The notes under the pieces: model-generated | What the model was told of the DNA's origin: nothing | The model's database searches: none | The model's input: only the letters and a program-made list of their open reading frames with translations | Program-made: the position numbers and the translations under genes | Shown: positions 24,750 to 33,972 of the stretch, one piece after another | Layout: the number at the start of each line of letters is the position of its first letter | Numbering within the stretch: the stretch's first letter is position 1 | DNA from: Nitrospira sp. | Lineage (GTDB): Bacteria > Nitrospirota > Nitrospiria > Nitrospirales > Nitrospiraceae | Length of the DNA stretch: 48,841 nt | NCBI GenBank assembly: GCA_029865225.1 | Contig: JAOUHJ010000021.1 | Location: forward strand, 1 to 48,841 | Direction of reading: 5' to 3'

Positions 24750-25718
24750 TCAGCTCTCGGCTCGCATTTCCCATTTTTTGCCTAACTTTATGTCCCAGCT
24801 TTCCGGGCGTAGCTTTAGTTGACCAGATGTCGGCGTCAACGTGAATTCACCGAAGTAAACGTTCCCAACGATGTTGTATAAATCGACGCGTACGAAATCA
24901 AACCCCGCAGAGAGGCGAGAAGCCAGGTCCAGCATGTGCTCAAAGTTCTCCGGTTTGGCCACAAACGGTCGCGCGGCCTGATCTCGATAGTAGAGGTCTA
25001 ATTGATTCCATTGGCGATCAAAGAACGGGTTGATGTCGTGGGCATGATTATCAACTTGGATCACTTCCGGAACTCCCCCGAAACACCAAAATCGATAGTC
25101 CAACGGCCCACTCCCGTCCTGGTTCTTCAAATACTCCTCGATCATGATCCTCGGCTTGATATCGTAGTATTGGCCTTCTCGAGCCGACCAGTAGAAATTC
25201 CTTTTGAGCCAGCCAGATAATTTATTTCCAATATCAGCTCGATCGGCGCTCCCCTTGACCACAATAACCTGAGCGCTCCCGTGATTGGTCTTGATCACGT
25301 ACTCGGCAGGCAAGTTGTCGAACGGAATCTGAAGTGGGTCCTCTCCATGCCAAAAGAGCTTGACTAAGTGCTGTTCTCCGATTTTATCTGCTACGTAGGC
25401 CCGCGCTGCGAATTTATCCGACACTCTTGTAAAGTGCGGGTTCGGTGTCTGATTCAACGCGATCATTCTGCAGTACAGCTTTTCACTAAAACTCTGCGGG
25501 TTCGTGGTATCGAGGCATCTTCCCTGCGTGCGTTCGAACCGTTCCAGCAAAATGCGCTCACCCTCGGATCGGCGCAAAAGTTGCTTCTTTACGTTACGAG
25601 CCTCGTCAAAGATCGCATGGACCCATGTTCCGCGAACCATCTTGGCTATGCGATCCCGACTATTCATCGCGATCTGAGAGTTCAGCGCTTCGTCTGACGT
25701 CATACGCTTTTTGATCAT
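24750..25718 (-). CDS. TupA-like ATP-grasp protein
   Basis: The 322-residue protein matches the TupA-type ATP-grasp family found in polysaccharide and teichuronopeptide loci: NPQSFSEKLYCRMIAL near the start, VSDKFAARAYVADKIG, LPAEYVIKTNHGSAQVIVV, PRIMIEEYL, DYRFWCFGG, FDFVRVDLYNI and YFGEFTLTPTSGQLKLRPESWD. ATP-grasp enzymes join a carboxylate to an amine or thiol through an acylphosphate. TupA itself helps add glutamate chains to a glucuronate polymer. Here it may attach an amino acid or similar group to the polysaccharide. Its start lies 3 bp after the stop of the GT2 gene. Confidence 0.9.
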   Translation of the reverse strand: MIKKRMTSDEALNSQIAMNSRDRIAKMVRGTWVHAIFDEARNVKKQLLRRSEGERILLERFERTQGRCLDTTNPQSFSEKLYCRMIALNQTPNPHFTRVSDKFAARAYVADKIGEQHLVKLFWHGEDPLQIPFDNLPAEYVIKTNHGSAQVIVVKGSADRADIGNKLSGWLKRNFYWSAREGQYYDIKPRIMIEEYLKNQDGSGPLDYRFWCFGGVPEVIQVDNHAHDINPFFDRQWNQLDLYYRDQAARPFVAKPENFEHMLDLASRLSAGFDFVRVDLYNIVGNVYFGEFTLTPTSGQLKLRPESWDIKLGKKWEMRAES

Positions 25719-25721
25719 CCA

Positions 25722-26705
25722 TTATCTGGATAGTTTCTTCGCGATCTTCTTCGAAGTCTTGAGGGGATTGAATAGCAAATCGAGCATCTCGGCTAACACC
25801 GGTTTAATGACTCCTCCATACTTCAGACGATAGCCCATCCTGGCCAGCTCTTTCCGGTGGAACTCCCAGAATCCTTTGTCTGAGCCGTGCAACAGCTTGG
25901 CGCCGAGGAATCTGTAATACTTTTTCCAGCTTCGTTCAGAGCACGTTCTATATTCCTCATCATTGAGGTATGTTCGACCATACTTTTTCAGATGTTCAAG
26001 TGTCCCCAAGTAATCTGTGCCGAACCGTCTGGAAAACGTGCTCTCTGCCTGAATATGCTCTCTCGTAAACGTCAACACCTGATGCACAAACCCGAAGTCC
26101 CGGTTTCGAAGGATATCGAAACACACCTCGATATCACAATGCCGATTGGCTTCGTTATAGAACGCAGATCGCTTTCTGACCTCATCGGCACAAATCAACG
26201 TCGAGGTTGGAGACCCGAACACATACGGGCCTCCCAGAAAACTGTTTCGGCAGATCTCGCGGCCGGACATTACCGTGCTCGGATAAGGCAACCCATCCCA
26301 AGACACTCGTTCGTTACGCAGGCCGTAGGAACCGATAATCGCGACTGTCGGATGGGCCTCCGCGAGTTCAACCATCCGCTCGATGCACTCGGGAAAGAGC
26401 CAGTCATCCGCATGCACCATCTTGCAGTATTTGCTTTCAGGAGTAATTTGCCGGAATGCAATATTTCCATTCTCGTCACAGCCGACGAATTCTGAATTGT
26501 TATGGATGCGGATCCTCTTGTCTTTCTGGGCGTATTGCTCGGCAATCTCCAGCGTTCGATCGGTGCTGCGGTTGTTCACAATCACATATTCCCAATTCTG
26601 ATAGGTTTGCGCCAGCACGCTTTCAATGCACTGAGCCAGATGATCCTCACCGTTATAGACAGGCGTCAGAACGCTCACGAGTGGTTGCTTCTCACGTTTC
26701 ATCAT
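25722..26705 (-). CDS. Family 2 glycosyltransferase
   Basis: The 327-residue protein has a standard GT-A fold: VSVLTPVYNGEDHLAQCIESVLAQ, YVIVNNRSTDRTLEIAEQ, MVHADDWLFPECIERMVEL (DxD-type Asp pair) and a lipid-facing C-terminus without obvious membrane spans. It transfers a sugar with inversion. I take the ATG at 26705; the frame opens two codons earlier at a GTG (MKMMK). It follows the Wzt gene and precedes TupA with a 3-bp gap. Confidence 0.92.
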   Translation of the reverse strand: MMKREKQPLVSVLTPVYNGEDHLAQCIESVLAQTYQNWEYVIVNNRSTDRTLEIAEQYAQKDKRIRIHNNSEFVGCDENGNIAFRQITPESKYCKMVHADDWLFPECIERMVELAEAHPTVAIIGSYGLRNERVSWDGLPYPSTVMSGREICRNSFLGGPYVFGSPTSTLICADEVRKRSAFYNEANRHCDIEVCFDILRNRDFGFVHQVLTFTREHIQAESTFSRRFGTDYLGTLEHLKKYGRTYLNDEEYRTCSERSWKKYYRFLGAKLLHGSDKGFWEFHRKELARMGYRLKYGGVIKPVLAEMLDLLFNPLKTSKKIAKKLSR

Positions 26706-26786
26706 TTTCACCGTTACCGGTCAAGACGCTGAACTATCCTCTCGAAGGACGGGATCGACATTCTCAGAAAAACTAGTCAGGGCTGC

Positions 26787-28067
26787 CTACCTACCACTAT
26801 CTGCACCAAACAGTGTATCCCATTTAAGTAGTGGTCGTACCAACCCAGGGAACTCACCAGCGTAATCGCCGCGCGCCGAGTCTCCATCAGTTGTATCTGT
26901 AACGTGGAACGCCACCGCTTGACGAACTTTGAATTGCCACTCATATGGCTCGACCGTATCGATGGCTACATTGACGATCATCGTTCCTTCGGCAAGGTAG
27001 TTCCCGGGAATCCAGGCCGTGCTTCGATAGCGCCCTGGCGGCCGAACACGGTTACGCCATTCGGGATCTTGTTCAAGTGCTATAAACAGCAAGACCCCTT
27101 CATCATTGCAGACGTCAATTGCTCCCCTGAATTTGCAACCAGGTTTAAGCACCTCGTACTCGATCTCAATACCGACTGGTTTTCGGATATCGATGTTATC
27201 GGTGCACTGTCCGTCCTCGGCTTTAACTCGCACGGCCCACAACCGCGCGACATCACTCTTCGGTGCCTTCACCGGGTCCAGCCATTCCCGTATGGCCATG
27301 GTGCCCAGCCCTGAGTGGAGATAGGTCTTGACCACATCGTGCGGAGACCCGTCAAGACGCAGCTGCCCGTCCTCCAGATAAATCACTCGTTTGCACAGCC
27401 TCGTAATGGCGTGCATGTTGTGGCTGACGAAAAAGATGGTCCTCCCTTGATCAGCCACACCTTCCATCTTCCCTAAACATTTCTTTTGGAAGTCCGCATC
27501 ACCGACTGCCAACACTTCATCGACGATCAGAATTTCCGGCTGTAAATGCGCAGCGACAGCAAAGGCCAGCCGTAGATACATCCCACTGGAATAGCGTTTG
27601 ACAGGAGTATCGATGAACTGCTCCACTCCGGCAAACGCCACGATCTCATCGAACTTTCTGGTCACCTCGGCCCGCTTCATACCAAGAATTGTTCCGTTCA
27701 GGTACACATTCTCACGTCCGGTGAGTTCTGCGCTAAAACCTGTGCCGACTTCCAGAAGAGAGGAGACTCGACCATTGATCTCGATCCTTCCATGAGTCGG
27801 CGCCGTGATTCGTGAAAGCAGCTTTAGGAGTGTGCTTTTTCCGGCACCATTGCGGCCGATGATTCCCACCACCTCTCCTTGTTTCACACCGAATGAGACG
27901 TCCTTTAAGGCCCACATGGTGTTGGTGGCACCCGCAACTTCCTGGCAGCCGAATAGCGAAGTAACTTTGGCAGCGATGCGTTCACGCAACGTCACATACC
28001 GTTGCTTTCGCGCTCCGATCCTGTACATCTTCGAAAGGTTGTCAACCTGCACAGCAATTTCTCTCAT
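26787..28067 (-). CDS. wzt: Polysaccharide ABC exporter, ATP-binding subunit (Wzt-like)
   Basis: The 426-residue protein couples ATP hydrolysis to export of a finished glycan across the inner membrane. It has Walker A GIIGRNGAGKSTLL (about residues 68-81), signature YSSGMYLRLAFAVA, Walker B EILIVDEVLAVGDADF and the H-loop FFVSHNMHAI. From about residue 250 it carries an extra Wzt_C-like beta-rich domain, which in O-antigen exporters recognises the modified non-reducing end of the chain. The start has AAGGA upstream. It pairs with the permease gene just before it. Confidence 0.93.
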   Translation of the reverse strand: MREIAVQVDNLSKMYRIGARKQRYVTLRERIAAKVTSLFGCQEVAGATNTMWALKDVSFGVKQGEVVGIIGRNGAGKSTLLKLLSRITAPTHGRIEINGRVSSLLEVGTGFSAELTGRENVYLNGTILGMKRAEVTRKFDEIVAFAGVEQFIDTPVKRYSSGMYLRLAFAVAAHLQPEILIVDEVLAVGDADFQKKCLGKMEGVADQGRTIFFVSHNMHAITRLCKRVIYLEDGQLRLDGSPHDVVKTYLHSGLGTMAIREWLDPVKAPKSDVARLWAVRVKAEDGQCTDNIDIRKPVGIEIEYEVLKPGCKFRGAIDVCNDEGVLLFIALEQDPEWRNRVRPPGRYRSTAWIPGNYLAEGTMIVNVAIDTVEPYEWQFKVRQAVAFHVTDTTDGDSARGDYAGEFPGLVRPLLKWDTLFGADSGR

Positions 28068-28175
28068 ATCGGTTGATCCTTAGCGGGTTCCGTCACGATC
28101 CAATCCAAAATGATTGAAGAGCGGCCCCGCTGGAGGCGCGAACTAAGAGGCGGCACTACGCTTCCGCGATCCTGG

Positions 28176-29036
28176 TTAAATGACATCGGCAAAGTCTCGC
28201 TCCATCTTTTTGAAGTACGCGAGGCCTCCGATTAACACCCCGAGAAACACCACGATGCTCGCCCCCATGACTACCGGATCAGGAGCCGCTTTCCCCAGCA
28301 ACGCCCAGCGAAAGCCCTCAATGACACCGGCCATCGGGTTGAGGCCATAGAGCAACCTGTACTGTTCAGGGACGAGACTCACGGGATAGACGATCGGAGA
28401 GAGAAACATCCATATCTGAATCAAGAACGGAATGGCATGGCCCACATCACGATACTTCACATTCGCCGTGGAAAGAATCAAACCGACTCCCATGGCCGTG
28501 AGCATCGCGACAAGGACGAATAAAGGTAGTGTGAGCACTTTCCAGGTGAGCGGAATGCCTGCATAGAGAAGCAGGCCGAACAACAACAGCAGAGACAATG
28601 CGAAATCGATCAATGGTGAGACAATCATGGAGAGCGGCAGCAAGATGCGGGGGAAATAGACCTTGGTCACCAAATTGGCACTCCCGACCAGACTCGCCGC
28701 AGATCGCGTAATGGCTTGGGAAAAGTATCCCCATGGGAGGAGGGCGGTCAATATAAAGGCGGGATACCAGATACCATCCGACGGCATCTTTGCCATCCGT
28801 CCGAATATTGCGGTAAAAATCAGCATGGCGATCAAGGGCTGGAGCAATACCCAGCTTGCTCCGATCGCTGTCTGCTTGTAACGGATCTTGATTTCCCGTT
28901 CGACCAGCGTATAGAGCAACTCTCGATATTCCCAAAGTTCAGACCAATCGATGTCGAGCAGTCCGTTCGGCCTTTCAATGATCAACTTCCGTCTTGACTG
29001 ACCGGTTTGTGCTTCGGACTGAGCGTGCGATTCCAT
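28176..29036 (-). CDS. wzm: Polysaccharide ABC exporter, permease subunit (Wzm-like)
   Basis: The 286-residue protein is an ABC-2 permease: a cytoplasmic N-terminal amphipathic segment (ELLYTLVEREIKIRYKQTAIG), then six membrane spans, and the family motifs LPWGYFSQAI and YPVSLVPEQYRLLYGLNPMAGVIEGFRWALLG. With Wzt it moves the complete glycan to the periplasm. I prefer the ATG at 29036, behind GGAAACGAG; an ATG at 29060 would overlap the upstream gene. Wzm/Wzt export suggests a chain built fully in the cytoplasm, possibly end-capped. Confidence 0.92.
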   Translation of the reverse strand: MESHAQSEAQTGQSRRKLIIERPNGLLDIDWSELWEYRELLYTLVEREIKIRYKQTAIGASWVLLQPLIAMLIFTAIFGRMAKMPSDGIWYPAFILTALLPWGYFSQAITRSAASLVGSANLVTKVYFPRILLPLSMIVSPLIDFALSLLLLFGLLLYAGIPLTWKVLTLPLFVLVAMLTAMGVGLILSTANVKYRDVGHAIPFLIQIWMFLSPIVYPVSLVPEQYRLLYGLNPMAGVIEGFRWALLGKAAPDPVVMGASIVVFLGVLIGGLAYFKKMERDFADVI

Positions 29037-29050
29037 GTTAGTCTCGTTTC

Positions 29051-30322
29051 CTACTTCCATTCAGCCGTCAGAAAAAACCCGACCACATGGCGGGAAACTC
29101 GGTATTCCACTGCAGCTCCAGATCTGTCAATATTTGTATAACTGTATGAGACATCTCCAGTGATATTCCTAGTCAAGTTGTAGCTCAGACGCGTCGATCC
29201 CGTGAAGTTTTGAAACGTCGAATCGCTGGTATTGGGAAACAACTGATTATAGCCATAAGCGGCTCTCCCATCGAGAGTAAGCCGTTCATATATCCGGTGA
29301 CTGATTCCCACCTGCGCAAGGTTGCTGATAATCGCACCACCCTGCAGGAAGAACGAGGGTCTGGCTTCCCGCGAGAGAGTCACTCTGAGGACCGTGTCTC
29401 GCTCCGGCTGTGTCGTCACTGTGACGCGGCCCGTCGGAAAGCTCCGACCGGCTGGTTCGACAAACGTGACCCCCCCCTCGACACTAAAACCCCACTCCTG
29501 AAATTCCTTCGTGTAGTCGCCTGCCAGCGTCACCAGGCTAGTACTAAATGACCGACCGCCTTCGGATCGTGACTGGAGTATGAAACTCTGTCGATACACA
29601 GCCGCGATACTGTCGTTTCTGGTCAGTCGATAGCGAGGTCCACCGAACCACGTGTGACTATTCGTGTCGAAGAAGCTGATACCGGGTACGTCCCCCCCTA
29701 CAATCCTCCCCACCCTTCTAAGTGCAAACGTATAGCCGCCCTCCAGCGCAAGGTCTCTCGACAGGGGATACGAGCCATCAACCGCCGTTGTGTTGGTGAA
29801 CGTGTTCGCCCGAAATCCCTGGAGACCAGTAAGGAAGGTGGAGTCTTGAACATCTATCTGTCTGATTCCGGTCGCAAAGGCCGGAGATTCTGGCGTATAT
29901 CTGAAGTTTTCCGTGACACGCAGCTTTGCTCCCCTGACATACTGATCGACCCATCGATCCAAACTGACGTAGCCATTGAGATGCGCATTGAAAAAATTCA
30001 GGCCCGTGTTTTCCACATAGGCATTGAAATCTCCTGCAACCTTCAACTTCGCTTCGATATCCCGAGTCTCGTGCAACAGTTGCGCTGCTCCCCCGACGGT
30101 CGTCACAAAGTCATCGAGCTGCGTGCCCCGCGGTAAGAAATTTGCCGGCCGATTCCATATATTGGAATCATACCGCCCGGCCACATTCGCTGAAGGAATG
30201 ATCGTTGTCTCCGCATGTCCAGACGCCACCTGGAATGCCCCATGGACAAACACGGCAATGAACGTGAGTCCGAGCGACCATCTGATTTCGACATACCTAC
30301 GACGCCACAATAACAAAATCAC
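29051..30322 (-). CDS. Outer-membrane beta-barrel protein of the EPS locus
   Basis: The 423-residue product has a basic start and hydrophobic signal segment (SLGLTFIAVFVHGAFQVASGHA, cleavage near HAE). Many amphipathic beta-strands with aromatic ends follow, such as LALEGGYTFALRR and RLSYNLTRNITGDVSYSYTNID, and the chain closes VVGFFLTAEWK as porin-like barrels do. It resembles the outer_beta proteins found in exosortase/PEP-CTERM-type EPS loci and may form the exit pore, taking the place of a full-length Wza barrel. The frame is open to 30388, but the GTG at 30322 has AAAGGA at proper distance and leaves a normal signal peptide, so I use it. There is a 130-bp gap to the upstream gene. Confidence 0.82.
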   Translation of the reverse strand: MILLLWRRRYVEIRWSLGLTFIAVFVHGAFQVASGHAETTIIPSANVAGRYDSNIWNRPANFLPRGTQLDDFVTTVGGAAQLLHETRDIEAKLKVAGDFNAYVENTGLNFFNAHLNGYVSLDRWVDQYVRGAKLRVTENFRYTPESPAFATGIRQIDVQDSTFLTGLQGFRANTFTNTTAVDGSYPLSRDLALEGGYTFALRRVGRIVGGDVPGISFFDTNSHTWFGGPRYRLTRNDSIAAVYRQSFILQSRSEGGRSFSTSLVTLAGDYTKEFQEWGFSVEGGVTFVEPAGRSFPTGRVTVTTQPERDTVLRVTLSREARPSFFLQGGAIISNLAQVGISHRIYERLTLDGRAAYGYNQLFPNTSDSTFQNFTGSTRLSYNLTRNITGDVSYSYTNIDRSGAAVEYRVSRHVVGFFLTAEWK

Positions 30323-30453
30323 CAATTTTCCTTTCGAGAATGGTCGGAAACGCGCCGGCAAACGAGGTGGTAAACCTGACCGCGCCACCGCCTACCTAAC
30401 AATTGCAGGGAAAACGAGGAAAACCGAATATCGCACCACCTGCATCACCATGA

Positions 30454-31098
30454 TCAGGGTACAACGAGTGTATCGCCTGAGACTAATACGATATTCCCCG
30501 GTTCACCACGACCACTGACAAGATCATCGTACCGCAGTGGGATATGGATCTCTTGGCGCTTGTGGCCAGGGCTTTCAATGACTCGGACAACTTGCAACCG
30601 ATTCTTGCTCGCATAGTTTGTGAAGCCTCCAGCCATGGAAATCGCTTGAAGCACCGTCACATAAGACTTGAGCTGGTACTTGCCCGGCTTCGCGACCTCT
30701 CCTAAGACGAATACGGAATAACTGTTGAGCTCTTTGACGTTTACCGAAACCGAAGGATTCTGGATGTACCCCTTCAGCCGCTCCGTGATCTGAGCAGCAA
30801 GCGCCTCGGCCGTGAGCCCCGCTGCCTGGACATCTCCGATAATGGGCATGGACACGTAGCCATCCGGTCGTATCAAGGTAACCCTTGACAAATCAGGGTT
30901 CTTCCACACATTGATCTCTATCTGATCCTCGGAGCCCAGAAGAAATTCGGTAGGGATATCGGACGCCTTATACTCTCTCGACGTCACTGGTCCAAGGCAA
31001 CCGGCTTGGACCACAAGCGCGCATAGGAAGAGCCCAACAGAGAGAGTCTTCACCCACGATAGCCCAGGCAGTCTTACAAAGCGCGCGTAGTTGTCCAC
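30454..31098 (-). CDS. Polysaccharide export lipoprotein (Wza-type, Poly_export + SLBB)
   Basis: The 214-residue protein has a lipoprotein signal ending LVVQAGC (Cys about residue 33), then a Poly_export domain (LLGSEDQIEINVWKNPDLS, LIRPDGYVSMPIIGDVQAAG, NPSVSVNVKELNSYSVFVLGEV) and one SLBB repeat (PGKYQLKSYVTVLQAISMAGGF). It is shorter than E. coli Wza and lacks the C-terminal membrane helix, so another protein must form the outer-membrane pore; the beta-barrel downstream fits. It is a tandem paralogue of the gene upstream. Confidence 0.92.
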   Translation of the reverse strand: MDNYARFVRLPGLSWVKTLSVGLFLCALVVQAGCLGPVTSREYKASDIPTEFLLGSEDQIEINVWKNPDLSRVTLIRPDGYVSMPIIGDVQAAGLTAEALAAQITERLKGYIQNPSVSVNVKELNSYSVFVLGEVAKPGKYQLKSYVTVLQAISMAGGFTNYASKNRLQVVRVIESPGHKRQEIHIPLRYDDLVSGRGEPGNIVLVSGDTLVVP

Positions 31099-31119
31099 CG
31101 TATTCCTTTCCGGTATTCC

Positions 31120-31872
31120 CTATCGACCTGGGAAGACCACCATCGACTCACTCGGAACTACAAGCGTATCACCGGGCTTGAGCTCAAAATTATCGCTGAT
31201 TCCGCTGCGAAGCACGATATCGTCATAGCTGGCCGTGAATCGTTTCATGCCGGGGGCCGTTTCAATAAAGCGAAAAATAACGATCTGATTTCTTGCGGCG
31301 GTCTCCTTGAACCCACCGGCGATGGTAATCCCCTGCAAGAGCGTCGTTTTACTTTTCAGCGGATACTTCCCCGGATTCGCCACTTCACCGAGCAGGAAGA
31401 TATTCGAGCTGTTGACCTGATTCAAACTGACGGCGACGACAGGGTTTTGAACATATTCTTTCAGTTTTACCGTCATCTCATCGGCCAATTGAGTCGGCGT
31501 TTTTCCTACGGCTACGATGTCTCGAATGATCGGCATGGAGATCCTTCCGTCAGGACGGACTTGCAGCTGTTTCGATAGGTCGGGATTCCTCCACACCGTA
31601 ATGTCCAACACGTCCTCAGCCCCGATCACGTACTCGTTGCTGACCGCGTTTGAAAGCTTCTCGACCAGTGGTACGGCCCCGGCCAGCTCCTTGCTCAACT
31701 CTTTACTCATCTGTGCCGCCACTTTTTCCCCTTGATTGGTCGATGCGGAAATCGCTCCCTGCTCACTCGTCGATTTACCTGATGCCATTGGGATACGCGT
31801 TTCGCAGACCCCATCGCCCACGTTCAATCCCAATGAAAATACGAGAGCAACTGTGCATAGGGTGCATTTCAT
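31120..31872 (-). CDS. Polysaccharide export protein (Wza-type), paralogue
   Basis: The 250-residue protein has a signal peptide (KCTLCTVALVFSLGLNVG) and a Ser/Gln/Lys-rich linker of about 60 residues. A Poly_export domain follows (VIGAEDVLDITVWRNPDLSK, VRPDGRISMPIIRDIVAVGK, NPVVAVSLNQVNSSNIFLLGEV), then an SLBB repeat (PGKYPLKSKTTLLQGITIAGGF). No clear lipobox Cys is present at the signal end, unlike its neighbour. The ATG at 31872 has AAGGAG 10 nt before it. Two different periplasmic export proteins in tandem suggest a hetero-oligomeric or two-ring gate. Confidence 0.9.
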   Translation of the reverse strand: MKCTLCTVALVFSLGLNVGDGVCETRIPMASGKSTSEQGAISASTNQGEKVAAQMSKELSKELAGAVPLVEKLSNAVSNEYVIGAEDVLDITVWRNPDLSKQLQVRPDGRISMPIIRDIVAVGKTPTQLADEMTVKLKEYVQNPVVAVSLNQVNSSNIFLLGEVANPGKYPLKSKTTLLQGITIAGGFKETAARNQIVIFRFIETAPGMKRFTASYDDIVLRSGISDNFELKPGDTLVVPSESMVVFPGR

Positions 31873-32012
31873 CGTGTTGACTCCTTCCCTGGTCGGGGCA
31901 CCCACATTAGCAAAAGATCACACTACTCAACTTTCTCACTTGAATCAACATTGCACCCACTTCCATACCTCTCGCCGAGCATTCCGGAGGCCCCCCCACC
32001 TTGTCTCAGCTC

Positions 32013-32936
32013 CTACCGCGCCGATTTGACCGAAGGAAGCACCGTCAGATCCAGTCCAGGATGCGGAGTAATCCCCCGGACTGCATCCAAATAGCGCTGC
32101 TGGATCGTACCAAGGATCGGTGACTTCTCAGGCAGCGCATATCCATCAATCGATGCGACTAACGTGATCTCATGAAGGGTGCCACAAACACCAAGCTCAT
32201 CAGCCACCAGTAGTTCGGTTCTGTCTATCGCACGTCGGATGAATCGTATGCCCAGAGACTGAGCAAGCGATTCCACAATATCGAGCGTGATGCTCTCGAG
32301 CGCACCTTCGGTAGCGGGTGGCGTTACGATGGTGTCATTTCTGACCATCAGCAAGCACGAGGCTGTCGCTTCGGCCACACGTCCCGACTGATTCAGCAAC
32401 ACCATATCTTCATAGTTCCTGGATTTCCCTTCGAGACGCGCCAACAAGGACACTTGATAGTTGCTACCGGTCTTGATTCGAGCCGGCAATGCAATGTCAC
32501 TGCTTCGACGCCACGTACTGACCCCAATTCGAATGGGCCTCGGATCGACCTTATCCTGATGATAGGCAGTGAGGACAAGGTCGGCTACCGTATTTTCACC
32601 CCAATGGCCCTCCGTTTCAAACAAGGTGGTACGCACCCACATGTCTCGATCCGGAGCGGCCAAGGCCCCGATCAATTGATCGATGGCTCCACAATATTCC
32701 TCGAAGCTGTACTCACAGGGAATATGGAGCAGACGGGCGGACCGCTTCAGACGCTCATAGTGCTGCCGCATCATGATGATTTTGAATTGTCCGTCTGGTT
32801 GCCAGTACCCTTTAAGTCCTTCGAATACATTACGCCCACGTGTAACGGCCTCACATCCGATGTGAAGCGTCGCCTGATCCCAGGGGACGAGCTTACCTTT
32901 CATATATGCAAATGCAGGCCGTTGAAGTTGTGCCAC
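32013..32936 (-). CDS. Class IV aminotransferase (branched-chain/D-amino-acid aminotransferase type)
   Basis: The 307-residue PLP enzyme has the fold-type IV pattern: FAYMKGKLVPWDQATLHIGCEAVTRG, the catalytic lysine in ARIKTGSNYQVSLLA, EDMVLLNQSGRVAEATASCLLMVRND, TPPATEGALESITLDIV and ELLVADELGVCGTLHEI. It uses a GTG start behind GGAGG. Such enzymes exchange an amino group between glutamate and a keto acid. Inside an EPS locus it may supply an amino acid or amino-acid-like acyl group for decoration rather than serve general metabolism. It lies 90 bp after the 2OG-oxygenase-like gene and 140 bp before the export genes. Confidence 0.87.
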   Translation of the reverse strand: MAQLQRPAFAYMKGKLVPWDQATLHIGCEAVTRGRNVFEGLKGYWQPDGQFKIIMMRQHYERLKRSARLLHIPCEYSFEEYCGAIDQLIGALAAPDRDMWVRTTLFETEGHWGENTVADLVLTAYHQDKVDPRPIRIGVSTWRRSSDIALPARIKTGSNYQVSLLARLEGKSRNYEDMVLLNQSGRVAEATASCLLMVRNDTIVTPPATEGALESITLDIVESLAQSLGIRFIRRAIDRTELLVADELGVCGTLHEITLVASIDGYALPEKSPILGTIQQRYLDAVRGITPHPGLDLTVLPSVKSAR

Positions 32937-33026
32937 GCGATCCTCCGTCAGGTTTGTGCTAGGTCCGGCATGTGTGAAATAGGAGATGAACTTCTGCCCT
33001 ACTGAAAGCGTTTGAGGGCAACTGCG

Positions 33027-33959
33027 TCAGCGGTCGCGTTTCTCCTCCATTGAATACACGAGCTTCCCCTCACCGACTGTTTCGTCATCATAGAGCGCGA
33101 CCAGCTCATCGGGAATGCGTGCCAGATCGGTGGCACGAAGATAATCCCTCATCGTCGTTCCGGTACAGGCCTCATCGACCCGAGGCGCGCCGATCCTTCC
33201 CGCCACATCATCAAGATTCACCACGCGAAAATCGATGCTGAACCGCGTCTTCCCTGATGTATTGGGCACACTGGAGTGCATCTGAGCGGCCGAAAACAGA
33301 ATAATGCCTCCCGCCGGCACGATGAGGCGGATCTGAGGGTCGAGCACAAGCGGTTCGGTCGGCTTCGGCAGTGGCCGAGGATCCTCTTTCAAGAACTTGG
33401 CGACATGTGCTCCGCGATTTTGTTGATTCCACAGGTAGTAGTTGTAGCCCTTGGAATTGTTTTTCACCGGCACATTCCAATACTGTGGGTGAAAAGCCAT
33501 GGCATTGTTTGACTGAATATCGTAGATCGGAATCCACCAGTTTATCTGACAAGCAGGAGCAGAATACCAGGTGTCACGATGGGGATGCCATGCGTAAGCA
33601 ATTCCGGTGGTTAGATAATTATCACTCGTTGAACTTCGCATTTTTGGAACGTCAAAAAAAGTCTTTTCCAGATCGCAACCCATCTCTACAAAAAGGTCGC
33701 GTATGAGCGCCTTGGACTCGGAATGGTGAATGAAATTCGGCTTCAGCTTCCCGAGAATGTCGGCATACTCCTCGACAGAAAGATGAAGTTGAGCAGTCTC
33801 CGGGTCATACGGCTTGAAGGCCTCTTTGATCAACTCTCTGGCAAAATCGATAAACGCAATAGAGCTTTTCCTGGGAGAATATACAATAAGCTGACCTTGA
33901 TATAACTCTTCACGCCGTCGTTCATCCGAGAATGGAAGGTCATAATAAACTGTGTTCAT
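33027..33959 (-). CDS. 2-oxoglutarate/Fe(II) oxygenase-like protein (phytanoyl-CoA dioxygenase superfamily)
   Basis: The 310-residue protein shows the 2-His-1-carboxylate layout: HPHRDTWYSAPACQINWWIPI (HxD, about residue 145) and, near the end of the jelly roll, MHSSVPNTSGKTRFSIDFRVV with the distal His and the Arg that would hold 2-oxoglutarate. The rest is divergent, so the family call rests on these motifs. It probably hydroxylates a small molecule or acyl/sugar group. The ATG at 33959 has GGAGAAGC just upstream. Its gene directly follows the DUF4910 gene and precedes the aminotransferase, suggesting that the three make or attach one modifying group. Confidence 0.72.
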   Translation of the reverse strand: MNTVYYDLPFSDERRREELYQGQLIVYSPRKSSIAFIDFARELIKEAFKPYDPETAQLHLSVEEYADILGKLKPNFIHHSESKALIRDLFVEMGCDLEKTFFDVPKMRSSTSDNYLTTGIAYAWHPHRDTWYSAPACQINWWIPIYDIQSNNAMAFHPQYWNVPVKNNSKGYNYYLWNQQNRGAHVAKFLKEDPRPLPKPTEPLVLDPQIRLIVPAGGIILFSAAQMHSSVPNTSGKTRFSIDFRVVNLDDVAGRIGAPRVDEACTGTTMRDYLRATDLARIPDELVALYDDETVGEGKLVYSMEEKRDR

Positions 33960-33972
33960 GATAGCTTCTCCA

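Noticed and set aside
25887-26495. A 202-codon plus-strand open frame opposite the GT2 gene
   Set aside because: It is antisense to a clear family 2 glycosyltransferase and shows no domain or ribosome site.
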